A DNA stretch of 64,000 nucleotides from Amyloporia xantha. Lineage: Eukaryota; Basidiomycota; Agaricomycetes; Polyporales; Adustoporiaceae. The position numbers and the translations under genes were made by a program. How positions within the stretch are numbered: position 1 is the first letter of the stretch; each line of letters begins with the position of its first letter. Positions 42,824 to 55,433 of this stretch are shown here, in pieces. Below the pieces are notes generated by a model, which saw only the letters and a list, made by a program, of their open reading frames with translations, searched no databases and was not told the origin of the DNA. Location of the stretch: the NCBI GenBank assembly GCA_036971615.1, contig JAYKKR010000006.1:806001-870000 (forward strand), read 5' to 3'.

Positions 42824-44268
42824 GGCCTGGGGAAATTGCCGCCAGCGGACGCCTCTGCGGCGCTTGTGCGACGCGTCCCGGACGCCACACAGACGCCACA
42901 CAGACGCTGCACAGACGCAACGCAGACGCTATGCGAACGTAGTAGAACAGAGTGTGTGAGTAATAAATCTGATGAGAATCCTGTGTTTGGAAAGTCGCTG
43001 TCTGGCCAGTCTTGAGTGGAATATGAGTCTCGTCTTATGCATCAAGTACTATCTCCACCTCTCCCCCCGCCGTTCCACTTCGAAATAATAATGAAAAACA
43101 TGCACAAGATTTGATGGCACACTATGTGGTTCAAAGGTTCACACAACTGACGTTAAATCAAATTTCTATATTTTTGCTGTCATGCATATAGTACTAGCTG
43201 AAATTGGTCGGAATTGAGCGAATATGTCCAAAATGTAATTGAGAGAGGCTGTAGCTCGGTCAGTAAGTGGCTGACGGTTGGTCGACCATAAAGTTGCTGT
43301 CAAGTGACATGCAGATGGGGTCATTATGTCGCTCTCATTCGGAGGTGGCTGTTTAGGTCTGCCGCAGGATGCAGGATAGGCGCGAGACGCACAGCCAATC
43401 ATCAGGAAGGCGACACGCCCTAGACGCCAGAGCGACGTTCGTGCCGCGCGAAGGAGGCGTCCTTGCCGTCCAACAAACGCCTGCCAGACGCGCAGAGGGC
43501 GTAAGCAAGACGCAGGTGCGACGCAGGAGAGACGCAAGAGACATAGGTGGGACGCAGCCGCGACCGTGCAGGTGGGACGTAGGTGAGACGCAACCACGAC
43601 GCGGGGAAGACGCAACCGCGACGCAGGGGAGACGGGAGCGGGGTGTGACCAAGACGCACACGAACCACCCGTGGCACTGGAGAAGTGAGTCTAAGATCAG
43701 CACATTTACATCTTCGTGCATGGAGCATGGTATATATGGACTACCAGGAGAAATTCAGAGCTTAAAAGAGAAGGCCTGGCGATGACAGGCCAGGCAGGGT
43801 GCGGAAATACAATCTCACCAAGACCGTGAAGAGGTCACCAATCTTAACACGAAGCACCCAAATGAGACTCGGAGACACCAAGATACTTATGCCTGAATCA
43901 CAGCCTGAGCCTCTCCAGATAACTTAGCCAGGAATGCAAGTGGCAACTGACGCCCCCCGAAGGTCAACACTGCGGACCACAGTAGTATATAGGAGCTGAT
44001 ATCCAGGCAATATGATAAAAATACTACAGAAGACTACGTGGGGAATAGACGGAATAGACTTTGGGATGGCGAAGCGGCGAGCCCGGCAAGTGTGTCTCTC
44101 ATCGGATGTCTAAGTTGAACGTCTAGGACGTGTCTGCTAGGCGCCAAGCTGTGTGGCACAGGCGTCTCGTAGACGTCTCATAGGCGTCTCATCTTGCGTC
44201 TCATAGACGTCTCACAGGCGTCCCTCTGGCGTCCCTCTGGCGTCCGCGTGCGGCAATTTACCTATGCC
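42824..44268. mobile_element. Mutator-like non-autonomous element with 11-bp target duplication
   Basis: A 1445-bp insert lies between direct repeats CTCCAACTTAG (42813-42823 and 44269-44279). The ends are inverted: GGCCTGGGGAAATTGCCGCC at the left and GGCATAGGTAAATTGCCGCA reading inward from the right, both continuing -GCGGACGCC. Target duplications of 9-11 bp are typical of Mutator-like elements. Subterminal zones are filled with (A/C)GACGC words (42875-42935; GCGTC at 44160-44250), and a further GACGC-rich block is at 43400-43640. No transposase is encoded; frames in the middle are composition artefacts. Confidence 0.8.
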
Positions 44269-44540
44269 CTCCAACTTAGAACTATAACTTTTTAAGTACG
44301 AATCAGGTCCGACGTTCATTTGAGCGAAACCTCTCCTGAGATATCCCATACTGACAAAAGCATTGATTCGATAAATATATGCCCGAAGATCAGTGAGTCC
44401 AGCTCTCCACTGCCTCAAACAATAGATCTCATGAGCTGGCACACTAGGTAAACTACATACTAGTCGTTACGTTCGTCTCACATAGAATCTAGATACGTGT
44501 CTTGGCACTTCGGTCTGACATGCTCAGCATTTCTGATACA

Positions 44541-46281
44541 TTATGTGCATGTGGCGGCCTCATACCAGGACGCCTCGGGATTTTCTGCATCAAAATCTTC
44601 ATCCTGGAATTCATTCTCTGATGTCGCAGAGTTAGAGATAAATCCCAGGGTCCCAAGCGATTGAGACATCGGTCCGTCTCCAATCTCTCCCAGGCTGCGC
44701 GCAGTTGTCCCCTGATTGAATGTGATAATTTCACGCAGGTCGAGGACGAGGCGAGACAAAAGGACAGATGTCAGTCTACATCGGTATAGAATTTAACGAA
44801 AGCGGTTGTTAGAACAGCATTATGTCACAACGTAGATGGTGACGGCGACTCACATCGCAGTCCATGTTGATACAGCCTCGATGAACTTGAGAACAAATGT
44901 GACGGTCATTCACATTGATATATCAGTGAGTGTACTGTGATCCTGCATGACGCAATGCTTACCGTGAGGTGCACCAATCCGATTACTACGCCGACCACAT
45001 TGATGAGGAAAAGGAATCTATCCGCATCATTGACGTTGTACAGATGTAGTCAGCCAAGGCTGCAACGCTTACCCGAAATATACTGAAGCTAAGAGCCCAA
45101 CAACAGTCCGAGTTCAGCAAGTTAAAATGCACATAAAATGCATACAGCACGTACTATCTCGAACGAGGATCGCATCAATGGTGTCATGTGTAAAGATCCC
45201 AGAACTAGAAGGATGTTTGATACGCCGGGTCCTGAACCAGGTTAGGAGCATGACGAAACCGTCGAATACCATCGAGGAGATCCGTGCGCCGATCATCCCT
45301 GCCGGAAGATACAGATCAGATAATGACTCGCGGAAAATCAACACGACGTACACCTTCAAAATAAAACAGGTTCGTTAATTATTTGTGCAGTACCATGTAC
45401 ATGGCGCGTCAGACTCACCCGTTTGATGCAGTGCGTGTGTCGATATCGCAGACTTGATCTACCAGAACAGGTGTGGATATCACGAATGTATACTTATGCA
45501 GATGGGTAGACGTCATCGTTCCAGAAGTGGTCATGTGCAGGTGCGTAAGTCAGCATGCATAGTTAAAAATGTATGCTTACGGTGGAGATGGCAGGATTGA
45601 TCAAGCCGAGAATTAGGACAAGTCCGAAAAGCGACTTATTGTGGTGGAACAAGGCATAGACTCGCATGGCCGTAAACACTGTAGTCATGTGAGTTCCCAT
45701 GTTTGCCCCTTCAATATTCAGAGAAACGACATACATGCAGAGCTAACCAGAATCAAGATATCACCAGCCATTTCAAAACGGACGATAATGACACAACTTC
45801 ATATCCTCGCTGACTATCAGATGTCGTCACAAAACATACAGAGTAATGAACTCTGACCTCTGTCGTGTTTATCAGGTGAGTAAGAACAATATAATATAGA
45901 AGATAGCTCACTTTTGTCGACTGCCAACTTGGCCATGGTGCGTATCCCAACACAACAAAGATCGTGTTAAGTAGAGCAGGATATCGAAAGCAATAGAAGA
46001 GCGCGTCCGCAAAGGTGAATTTGCGGTTCCATACAAACATGACCTCACGGTCAAACGTCAAGAAGTAATCATAGCAGCAAAGGGCTGTACAGTAGTGCAA
46101 TCGATGAGCATCCTGGTAACTCCGTACCATTGTAATCTACCTGTGGCTGCGAAATACAAGCAATTCTCCAAGTAGCTGGATGTATATGAAAATTGAACCA
46201 TCGGACACACATTTTCCAACGACGATCTCGGCTGAACACTCACCCTTGCTCGAGTGCGGTAGCAAGTGCATTCTCTGACAT
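44541..46281 (-). CDS. DUF6533 multi-pass membrane protein, copy D
   Basis: ATG at 46281 gives MSENALATALEQG. YLENCLYFAATG is exon 2, and LCCYDYFLTFDREVMFVWNR with CFRYPALLNTIFVVLGYAPW (46085-45940) is the signature exon. FTAMRVYALFHHNKSLFGLV and LILGLINPAIST lie at about 45685-45590, GMIGARISSMVFDGFVMLLT at 45305-45245, and SVLLSRLVLDLREIITFNQG at 44770-44715. The tail is acidic (DEDFDAENPEASWYEAATCT) and ends at 44541. It shares the FDG(L/F)V-LTW loop with copy C, its neighbour in the same orientation, which suggests a tandem duplication of this type. No damage noticed. Confidence 0.8.
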
Positions 46282-47622
46282 AGTGCCAACGGAAAGGTAT
46301 ACCGATGGATATACGAGGTAGGTCCTAGGAGATATATCACCAGGCCAGCTGGATAGCTCAAAATCTGTCGGTTTCTTTCTTGAGAGTGGACGTCTGGGAG
46401 GTAGAAGTCACCGTTCGACGCCTCTACACCTGTAAGCATATGAGGGATCCGGACTGAGTAAATCACAGTTGGTGATTACATAACAGCTAGCTTCTCTTAA
46501 CCTTCCACCCTTTCGGGACAATCAAGGAACGTGGGGCTGAGCGCGGTCGAAAGCCGAAACACAGCGGCAAGAATACTGATCTCGGAGAAGCCGAGAGACT
46601 TTGCTAGAGACCGCAGTGTGAATCGCGCTGTGCGCTCATTGATCATATAGCCTCGATTTCAAGGCGTTGTTGTTGTTGCCGTCGCTTGAACTCAACATAA
46701 TAGTCAAGAATATGCACCATCAACAACAGATGGATGAACAAGATTCAAGTAGTATGTCAAATATGTCAACGAAGCTCGCGCATGTGACGTGCTGGCTCCC
46801 GAACACCATTTCTGCCTGGTCATACGACTCAAAAACCCCTCACTGAAGTCTATATGAGACAGCGATATATCACGAAAACGATGCCAGTGATACCTCAAGA
46901 CCATAGGACAAGGGCAGCACTTACTAACATCTAATTCTCCGATTGACATCGCGCATTAAAGTGGTGTCGTCTGTCCAACTAACGAGATTGCGTGCATGTC
47001 TTGAGTTTGGGAACAAGCACCGATCTCCGATGGTTCTTTGTGAGATGAGAGTCAGTATAGCTACTGGATGGTGTGGGGACGGAACCGACAAGATGAATCC
47101 GTGGGTAAGCAGCAGTCTCTTAAGTCCGGAAGGGAAGCGACACCACCTGCCTAGGGATATGTAGCATGCGTGCGTATCATTGTGGCACAGCACGGTAAAC
47201 ATAAGACAAAAGCGACAGAATAGGGACGAAGAGCGATGCCAGCGGTCCTGGCATGATCATGCCCTTCTGATTCAAACTTCCTCTTTCAAACTTCAATTTA
47301 CTTCGCATGAAGGCATTTTTGTCTTCGAACTGCGAGCAACGGTCTGCTGGTTATGCACGACATAAGCTCAGGAGAACGCTCGGCATAAGTCACACGAACA
47401 TCCAAAACGCCTGAAACATTGACTTCCGCGCTTCGAAAGCCGCTCAGCAGCCAAGAAAGCGGGCGGATCTCCTACATCAAATGAAAGGACAGTACGAAAA
47501 TTTAGGACACTGTGCGTTGATAGACAGCGGACAGATATCAGAATTCTGATTATCTCTCACAAGCTTGATTAACGGCTTACCGAAGCAAAGTGACAATCAA
47601 AGTCCCACCAAGGAAGCAAATA
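46282..47622. other. Intergenic, no gene recognised
   Basis: Contains the promoter side of DUF6533-D and the 3' flank of E. The small frames present have no recognisable domain. Confidence 0.4.
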
Positions 47623-49318
47623 TCACTTGTCAAGGGTGACAATGCTGCTAAGGGCAATGTACGTGTCCAGACCCGCGGATTCAACGTCAGTTGAGTGTTT
47701 CGATGTGTCTTCTTCGGGAGTGAAGCTGATCGTGTACAGCCTGTGAGATAGCATTTCATCGTGAGTATCTTGTGCTGTAGAGACTTCTCGGAGATCTAAA
47801 GCCAGGTGTGATAGGAGTATAGAAGACAGTCTATAAGGACACCACAATCAGTTTCCGCAGATAGGAGAGGAGTAGATGCTGTGGGTCTTGGATTTACTGG
47901 ATGGAGATCTCACTTACATTGCAGTCCACATAGTCCATATCTCGATGAACTAGGATTTGACATTAGGTAGCCTGCTCAGTCAATCGTATCGTTCTTGCTA
48001 AATATCGTACTCACCTCTGTAAGGTGGCCTGTGACGATTCCAATGATATTGAGGGCGCAAAGTAACCTAAAAAGATGGGACATTGATGTCAGGATATCAT
48101 TCACCTAGAATGACTCACCCAAAACATAACGCCGCTGTAAATTAATACTTCATCATGAAGATCTAGAATCCGACGAAACATTCAAAATACCCACTGTCTT
48201 TCAAAAGTATCTTCCGAATGGTGGTGCCTACATTGACCACCAATTCTGCTGGACAATTTCGACGAAGCGTTTTCATACAGGTAAGGGCCAAAACGAGGCT
48301 GTCTGAGACTAGAGACGCTGATCTCGCCGCAATCATCCCTGTTGTAAAAGCAGAGTCTCAGCTTAGTTCAGAGATGATCACTATCGATCAATGATCTGGA
48401 CGTGTCACGCACAGCTGTTGGTAGGCTTAGATTTAGTATGATACACAGGAGACGCTGATTACTCACTTCTCATAAGCAAGTTGATCACCGAGAATAGCGA
48501 TCGTGCACCCTTGAAAGCGTCCGAACGAGTGCAACGCCGGATTGGAACGCGTGAAGACGAACTAACAAGTCAAAATAGTCAGAATGATAACGTCGAGCGT
48601 ATGTGAAGTCGTTCTTACCATCAATATGCACGGATGTATCAAGCCTGAAACTAGAACCCCACCAAGGAGCCATATGTTCCGGCTGAAAATGGCGTACACA
48701 CGCAGGGCGGCAAAGACTGTTCAAGATAGTTCGATCAGTCCATCCACACACTCCACGGAGATAGCAGCCTACCTGTAGTACTGACTATAATGATTATCTC
48801 TAGGGCCATTTGTATCCGCTGAACTACACCGCAACTGGCAGTGGCCGTATGAACAGATATATGAGACAGAGCTGTGATTTAAATCTGACCTCTGCCAACC
48901 ATGAGATGTATTGCTCCAAGAAAAGATGTAGAGAGCGACGGCATCACATACCTTGTCGGACTGCCAACTGGGCCAAGATATGTGCAGCAACAGTGTGACG
49001 ACTACGTTGAGTAGAGCGGCATATCTGTAGGAATAGAACAGCGCAGTCGCAAAAGACTGTTTAGACTTCCAGAAGTACTGGACTTCACGATCGAGCATCA
49101 AGAAAAAGTCGTAGAAGGTCAAAGCTAGACGGGAGTAACAGTGAGTTGCTAGGCCGACAAGTTATAGAAACGCATACCTGCGGCTGAGAAGTACGAGTAG
49201 TTCTCAAACGTGAAGAAGACTCCGACCCATCTGCATGAATGCTGGTGAGCGTCGAGCTAAAAAAACATCTGGGAGAAGATACATACAGTTCTGCCTCCAA
49301 AGTAGCCGTGTTGATCAT
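47623..49318 (-). CDS. DUF6533 multi-pass membrane protein, copy E
   Basis: ATG at 49318 (MINTATLEAEL, then gtatgt). Exon 2 gives FFTFENYSYFSAAG; the signature exon reads ALTFYDFFLMLDREVQYFWK and SYRYAALLNVVVTLLLHISW (49125-48970). FAALRVYAIFSRNIWLLGGV with LVSGLIHPCILM lies at about 48715-48630, ARSASLVSDSLVLALTCMKT at 48335-48275, LRRNCPAELVVNVGTTIRKI at 48270-48215 and SILLSHLALDLREVSTAQDT at 47825-47770. The tail ends at 47623. The Arg of SRLxLDLRE is His here. The second Cys/Tyr of the usual CYDY is replaced by F-Y-D-F. Otherwise it follows copies A and B closely. Confidence 0.8.
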
Positions 49319-51137
49319 GGCGGGACTGTCTGAAACACTGAATAGACACCTCGTTCCTGCGAGCCGCTGCTCCCTGTCTCGCAGACATAAGCTTTATAAG
49401 GAACTGTGGGGCTGGGAGCTGGGAAACGAGTATAGTCTGCAACAGATCATTCATAATTATAGTTTTGATCGAGAACTGTCGGTCTATCAGGCGCGACGGA
49501 CTAGTTCAAATGATCAACAAAGAAAGGACGTGGACAGACAGTTCTCTAGCACTGCTGTGAACGACCAGTCTCTTTCGGCCAGCGTTGCTAATGCTGCCTA
49601 GAACTATTGGAATGTTTCGGAGAAACTGAGCAGGTTGGCCTTCTGCGGTCGACGAGTCTGGCAGAAAGGGTGGTCGCGCTTTATAAGCAATAGATATAGC
49701 TATGCTTATTCCAGAAAAATCAATCAACTCGGCGCCGCAAGCCAGGATGCGGCATTGAGTCAGCGATCAGCGTGTGAGGGATATGTTCACATGAGATGCG
49801 AATTGATCAGACAGATGTGTTAAGAATTGGATCTCAGTGTATAAGAACTCACGCTTCGTGCAAATTTAGACGGGCGACTAATTACGGTTCTGCCTCGAAC
49901 GCTGCCTAGCATGTCAGCCAAGGCGCGCTGTTCGTCAATGTCCCGGATCCTGCTTTCTCCGCCCATGCCTACCGCCTTGGCTCCTCCTTCAGATAAAGCT
50001 TCATTTTCACGTAGGCCGGAGAGAAGTCTTGTGCTGTACAAGAACTTTACCAGCGTTATATGTCGTGCCGACCTCGTGGAGACTAACAATGCAAACAGTC
50101 TTTGTGTAGTAACCTACACAAACGTGATGACCAAAAGAGAGTAACGCTGAGTTGATAATTTGTAGGGAGACGTTTGCAGTTGTCGGCTTCCGCTACAGTA
50201 AATTGTGCCATGTTCTGGGATACTTAAGGCAGGCGCCTAATTGCAGCGCAATTTCCAGCTTACCTTGGCCCCTGGGAATGATCGTTTCAAATGATGACGC
50301 CTTCGCCCAAATGCTACTGCGGAAAGCGATGCTGAATAAATGATGAACGTGCGATTAGACTATACTTATAACTAGAGCTGTACATACCATACGCGTCTCT
50401 TGAGACTTGAAAAAGCCAATGGGTTGTTCCCCCACGCACCAAGAAAAGAGAACGGCTGAACGTGATACACCTGTAGTCATATGGTACAATCTTCTATTTG
50501 TATGAGCTGATATGATGGTTCTACCACATCGCGGTACCTTACAGTACGAGGCCGACATAAGAACTGCTACACAAGTTGCAAGATCGATGATCTCCTAAGC
50601 CCGTTTGACGAAGTATCCGTCTGCGAAGACGGTCGTCTTATCGCCTATGTAATGTGTCCAGTGCAGAGTAGCCAGGAATAATTTGTTATAGAGTTAATTA
50701 CGTTGCTTCCTTGTGATCAAGAGATATGTCGAACATTGTGTAACAGTGTAACAGGGCTCGAGAGCAACCCATCATCCAGAAGGGTAGGACGACCTTGGGC
50801 ACATCTGGTATCTCGTGACCCTAGCGCTTGGTCACATATGCGGCGCCAGCCTTCGTTTACACGATCGCGAATCTTTCGAGTTTATCATGCTAGAAAACTC
50901 CCTGGGGTCAGGACCATTCGAATCTCCTAATCTTTGTTTCAATTATGTATATGTCCCACGCCGCAGGGTCTACATGGAATTCGAGGGTACACTGGTCTGG
51001 CGAGAAAAACCTCGACTACTAGAACAGAAATCTAAAGTCCGCAAATCGGCTTTTAAGACATTGTATTCGGACATCTAAACATTCCTGTCGCCATCCCTAA
51101 ATGTGCATTTGATTGTGCGATCGTTTAGATCGTTGGT
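49319..51137. other. Mostly non-coding; weak coding-like pieces
   Basis: Two frames catch the eye but are not supported: a minus-strand 89-codon frame at 49820-50089 (TRLLSGLRENEALSEGGAKA) and a plus-strand 87-codon frame at 50815-51078 (FEFIMLENSLGSGPFESPNL). Neither shows a family or splice context. No repeats or RNA genes seen. Confidence 0.35.
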
Positions 51138-52545
51138 TTAGTCCAGACCGCGGTCGGCGTCATGCATAACTCGAGCTAACTCGTAGTCATCCGAGCCCAC
51201 TTTCGTCGAGCTGTCCATGAAAGTGTGGACGAAATCGTCGGTATTGCGTGAGCGGCTTGTTAGATCCTCAAAGACAGTAAGATCTGTTTCGGCGGCATTG
51301 ATCTCACGAAGATCTAAGGTGAGGCGGGAGAGCAGAATAGAGGTTAAGCTGTAGAGAGTCCAGCAATTCAGAGACTGATGTATATAGCTCTTCGTTTGCC
51401 TACGAAATTATCACTTACATCACAGTCAACATTGTCCATACTTCGATAAGCTTTAGTGTAATCATGTTATCCTTTAGTAAGTTCGGTTGCGCAGTGACTG
51501 AGGGTAATTCTCACCTCCGTAAGGTGACCGGTGGCAATGCCAATGATATTGACAAAGCAAAGCAATCTGCGCAAGGGTATAAGACTATTATGGGCAGCAT
51601 TTTGAATGGATTGCCCTACCCAAAACTCAACGCAGCTGCACAGATTGAATACAAATCAAAAGGCTTTGCAGTGCGATAAAATACGGCAGAATACGCACTA
51701 GCTTTCAACAATATATTCAGAAGAGTAGCGCCTATACCAACCAAGGCGGATTTTTCTGAGTAATTCTGACGAAGTGTTTTCATACAGGTGAGAGCTAAGA
51801 TGAGACCATCTGACACCAGGGAAGCTGCTCTCGCACATATCATCACTGTCATGTGCAATCAGTGTGTTAGTTAGAAGCAAAATAAGAGAGTGGTGGCGCT
51901 GCTCTACTGAACAAAATACGCACAGCTGCAGGTATATCACTGTCAGAACCTAATGTAAAGAATTAAATTGTGGATACGCACTTCTCATACGTTTCCTTGT
52001 CGCCTATGATGGAAAGTGTACATATTTGAAATTTCTGGACAACTTGCAGTTTCGGGCCGGATCTGACGAAGATGTACTAGCAAGAAAATCAGTTAAGGTG
52101 GGATCTTTCGGGAGCTCAATATCAGCTTACCACCAATATGCAGGGGTTGATCATACCAGTGAATAAAACGGCAGAGAATATCCATTTAATTCTAACAAAA
52201 ATGACATGCACACGTAGCGCTGCGAAGACTATCCGTGCATGTTCGTTGTCGATCCATGAAATACACGATGGATACAACTGTGCACTTACTCAAAGCGCTA
52301 ACAACAATGAGCCCGTCCAGGACCATTTGTACCCGCTCAACGATGGCGCAGCTGGTATGAAGTAAATTAGCGTGTTTGAGGCAGAAAAGTCCTGGATATC
52401 ACACCTCCATGAAAGGTCAGATGTGCGACTGAAGAAGGGAGCGTCGCTTTGCTCACCCTGTCGGATTGCCAGCCGACAAATCCCAGACGTCGTCTGCTGT
52501 AATCGAATCGGTAAGTGTCTGTATATATTAGAAACCGCAATCGCT
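51138..52545 (-). pseudogene. DUF6533 membrane protein, copy F, N-terminally degenerate
   Basis: The downstream exons are good: FAALRVHVIFVRIKWIFSAV with LFTGMINPCILV (about 52225-52130), ICARAASLVSDGLILALTCM (51845-51785), LVGIGATLLNILLKAS (51755-51705) and SILLSRLTLDLREINAAETD (51345-51290), ending at 51138 (MHDADRGLD, stop). The region that should hold the DUF6533 signature (52500-52650) has only traces: GFVGWQSDR before a gtgagc donor and an eroded counterpart of T-L-D-R-E. No frame gives YDY-LTLDRE, and I find no start exon. The 5' part has thus decayed while the rest looks conserved. Confidence 0.7.
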
Positions 52546-52749
52546 CACCAGATCACTTTTAGATCCGTACATCGAACATCCCTGAGTCAAACTATCAAGC
52601 GGGTCTACATCGCCATGAGTTTTGAACAATCGGTAAGTAGATCTAGCTGCATTCTCAAATGGTCGCTACGCGAGGACATACGTCAATAACGCTTGATAAA
52701 AGGCCCTGATTGCAACGGTGTAAGCTCAGGAAAGGGATCGTCTTGACTG

Positions 52750-52996
52750 CCTTTGTGGAAGCCAATTCCCGGATACTAGTGGGAGTGCGAAATGAAGAAT
52801 AAAACCGATGAGCAATCCGAACGCTCAATAGAATGCCACAGCGACAAGTTCGTAAACCCCTTCGAATGAATGTAGCTCGAGATGAGCTCACTCGAATGCT
52901 CTTGCGCTAACAGCCAATGACGACGACAATTACCCGCAGGAAATACCATCCCGAGAATTCCTGAAGTCCGCCGTGGCCCGACATAATGAGAGCACA
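52750..52996 (+). repeat. Direct repeat, left copy, flanking the oxidoreductase gene
   Basis: It starts CTTTGTGGAAGCC (52751-52763), passes CGAGATGAGCTCACT (52877-52891) and ends near GTGGCCCGACATAAT. The same landmarks in the same order and orientation occur at 54873-55152. Divergence between copies is considerable, so the duplication is old. Confidence 0.65.
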
Positions 52997-53123
52997 TCAT
53001 GCTCAGACGTACGGTAGATCCTGAGCGGCTCAGCAGCACAGACGGTGCAGTGTTTCAAAGTTGTCATGGCTCTATGCCGTTGGCTGTAAGGTGAAGAGGC
53101 AAGTACCACTGGCTGTGTACAAT

Positions 53124-54404
53124 TTAGACCGTTTCCAGAGGACGCGCTACAAACTTCACGTTGCTCACGCCGCCCTTGAGTTTCCCCAAACCGTCAATGA
53201 TACCCTGCAATCCGTTCGGGAGCACCTCCACGCGGTTGGGCTAGTTAAAACCCCAGAATACATCAGTTCACCGCTTCGGCAGTATCTGCACCGTGATCAC
53301 GAACCTTGAGCGAGCCATCTGCCAATAATTCCGTCAGCTTCGAGTACAGACTCACACCCAGGGCACGGTTCTGCGGCACGTTGACAATCCCGTAGACGTG
53401 TTCGATGCGCTTGTCGCTGCTCTTCCTAGCCTCTTCCACTGCTTCTTTGACGACGATGACCAGCACGCCACCCGGGGCTAGGAGGTCGTAGGCGGTGTTC
53501 TGTGTGTCTGCATCGGAGATGGCGTCATAAGCAACCTCGACTGGTGCAGATGTGATCTTCGCGACCTCCGCGCGGATTGCGTCTGCAGAGAGGCGGCGGT
53601 CGATGACGTGCGTTGCGCCGAGCTCCTTGAGGTATGCGGCATTGTGTAGAGAGGCGGTAGCGATGATGGGGCTGAAGCCCGAGAGTTTGGCAAGCTGGAG
53701 CGCTGATATGCGAGGTGAGGGGCTGTCTCAAGAAGATGTGGAGGATGCAAGCGAGACACGTACCGTATTGGCCGACGGAGCTCGCACCACCAAAGAGGAC
53801 GAATGGCTTGCCCTGATACTTCCCTCGGCCGCCTACCTCCCATGGAGGGATCAAGCCAGCACTGCCGGTCTGGTTGTACAGGCCAACGGCAGCCGTATCA
53901 AGGCAAAGAGGAACAGTGGAAGCTTCTTCAAAAGAGATGTTACTTGGTACCTGATGGTGCAAAAAAAGATCAGCGTTTCTAATTGTACGTTGAACGCGAT
54001 CATTGACCTTTGCTGTCACATCCGCAGTCGCAAGGGCATACTGCTGGAATGAGCAGTGCTCAGAGACATGAAGGACGCCCTGAGTGAGGCTAGCTCGGTG
54101 ATGAGCAAGTCTAGCTTCTATGAAGATCGTGGGCGTGCTGATCGACTTACACTCTATCGCCCTTCGCAAATCCTGTCACGCCCAGGCCGAGTTCCTCAAC
54201 AGTGCCCGACATATCAAGGCCGAGCACAGCGGGATACTTTTCGACGAAGAAATCATACACCTGGATCTTCCAATCCACCGGGTTTAGGGCGGCGGCTTGT
54301 ACTTTGAGAAGGATTTCACCCGGGCCCGGTTTGGGAACGGGGATCGTGCCAATGATGAAGTCACCCTTAGCCTTTGTGAGGAGGACTGCTTTCTGCTGGG
54401 ACAT
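53124..54404 (-). CDS. Medium-chain zinc-binding-type dehydrogenase (enoyl/quinone reductase-like)
   Basis: ATG at 54404 starts MSQQKAVLLTKAKGDFIIGT. The catalytic-domain N terminus is clear (KVQAAALNPVDWKIQVYDFF, LGLDMSGTVEELGLGVTGFA-KGDRV). After an intron (about 54152-54095) comes CSFQQYALATADVTAKV and EASTVPLCLDTAAVGLY; the cofactor site is FVLFGGASSVGQY (about 53790). The next exon (from about 53700) has FSPIIATASLHNAAYLKELG and ATHVIDRRLSADAIRAEVA. I place a last intron (gttcgt...aactag, about 53308-53247), giving PNRVEVLPNGLQGIIDGLG and stop 53126-53124; unspliced reading stops at 53263. It lacks obvious catalytic zinc Cys residues, as in the TOXD/LovC-type enoyl reductases and NADPH:quinone-type members. 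The substrate is unknown. It appears intact and lies between direct repeats. Confidence 0.9.
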
Positions 54405-54872
54405 GGCAGTTGAGAATTTGTTTCGAGTTCGTTAGGCTTCACGGGAGGTAAGGTGAGTAGCTGCAGGACATGATCCTGGAGGGTGCCCTTTTATCCTCGA
54501 GTGCATTTCTGACTTGAAATTCCTTGAGCCTCGGAGATTATTCTTTCGCAGATACGATCGGGGGAGACGCGCTTACCGACGCAAGATCAAAGGCGAGTGT
54601 AGAATAAAGTCTTTCTGGCATCACGGATTCCGGCATGTAGCAACCAACGCGAGGTTCCGATTGGCTCACTGCGAAAAGTGCCTTATGTTGTGTAGCATAG
54701 AATGTCATGTGCATAATATTGAGCACAAATGACGATGTTTGCTGACAGAATTTGAAGCAGGATAAAAGTCCACTGAGTCAGCGAATACATGTCTCTATTA
54801 GTCAAGACATGTAATCAAAAGCGACTCATCCGTTCTCACCAAGTCCCCATTTATAACACGTCGATCTTATCT

Positions 54873-55152
54873 TCCTTTGTGGAAGCCGCTTCTTGGATAT
54901 GCAATCCTCATTAATGAAGACAGAATAATACTGTCGCGTACCACATACTAATGTGCTACGTGAAATCTGAGTGTTGAATAAGATGTGACAGGAATAAGCT
55001 CACACATGCCTTTGATGAATGCAAATCGAGATGAGCTCACTAGGATGTTGTTGCACAACGACGACTCGGACGACGACGACCATCACACGAAGTGCCATCC
55101 CGAGATTTCCTCACGATCAAGTCCACTGTGGCCCGACATAGTACGAGCACAG
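54873..55152 (+). repeat. Direct repeat, right copy, flanking the oxidoreductase gene
   Basis: Landmarks CCTTTGTGGAAGCC (54874-54887), CGAGATGAGCTCACTAGG (55028-55045) and GTGGCCCGACATAGTACGAG (55129-55148) match the copy at 52750-52996 in order and direction. The rest of 54405-55433 has no recognised gene. Confidence 0.65.
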
Positions 55153-55433
55153 CAAGTTCTGTTGTACAGTCGATTTTCGAAGTACTTTGTACTGTCTCTA
55201 CTAGTAGTAGACTTACTAGGTAACTACTAGTACTAGTATACCTGGTGAAGAGCGGCCCACGCGAAGTCAACATGATCGCCGGCATTTGCCGTAGTGGACT
55301 ACGACTTTCATGTCGAGTTGCAGATCTAGAACAAGCAAAATGACCGTATAAAATGACGATAATATCTTCAACATCTATCTCTACGTAAAAGACTTGAGGC
55401 GACTTCGTTTCTGCTTTGTTTTATTGCTACCCC

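Noticed and set aside
42875..43640. CRISPR-like or satellite array of GACGC words
   Set aside because: Spacing is irregular and the words are short; they are subterminal and internal repeats of the Mutator-like element, and CRISPR is not expected in a fungal nucleus.
49820..50089. Extra DUF6533 copy suggested by TRLLSGLRENEALSEGG
   Set aside because: Resemblance to LLSRLxLDLRE is weak and none of the other conserved exons occurs upstream.
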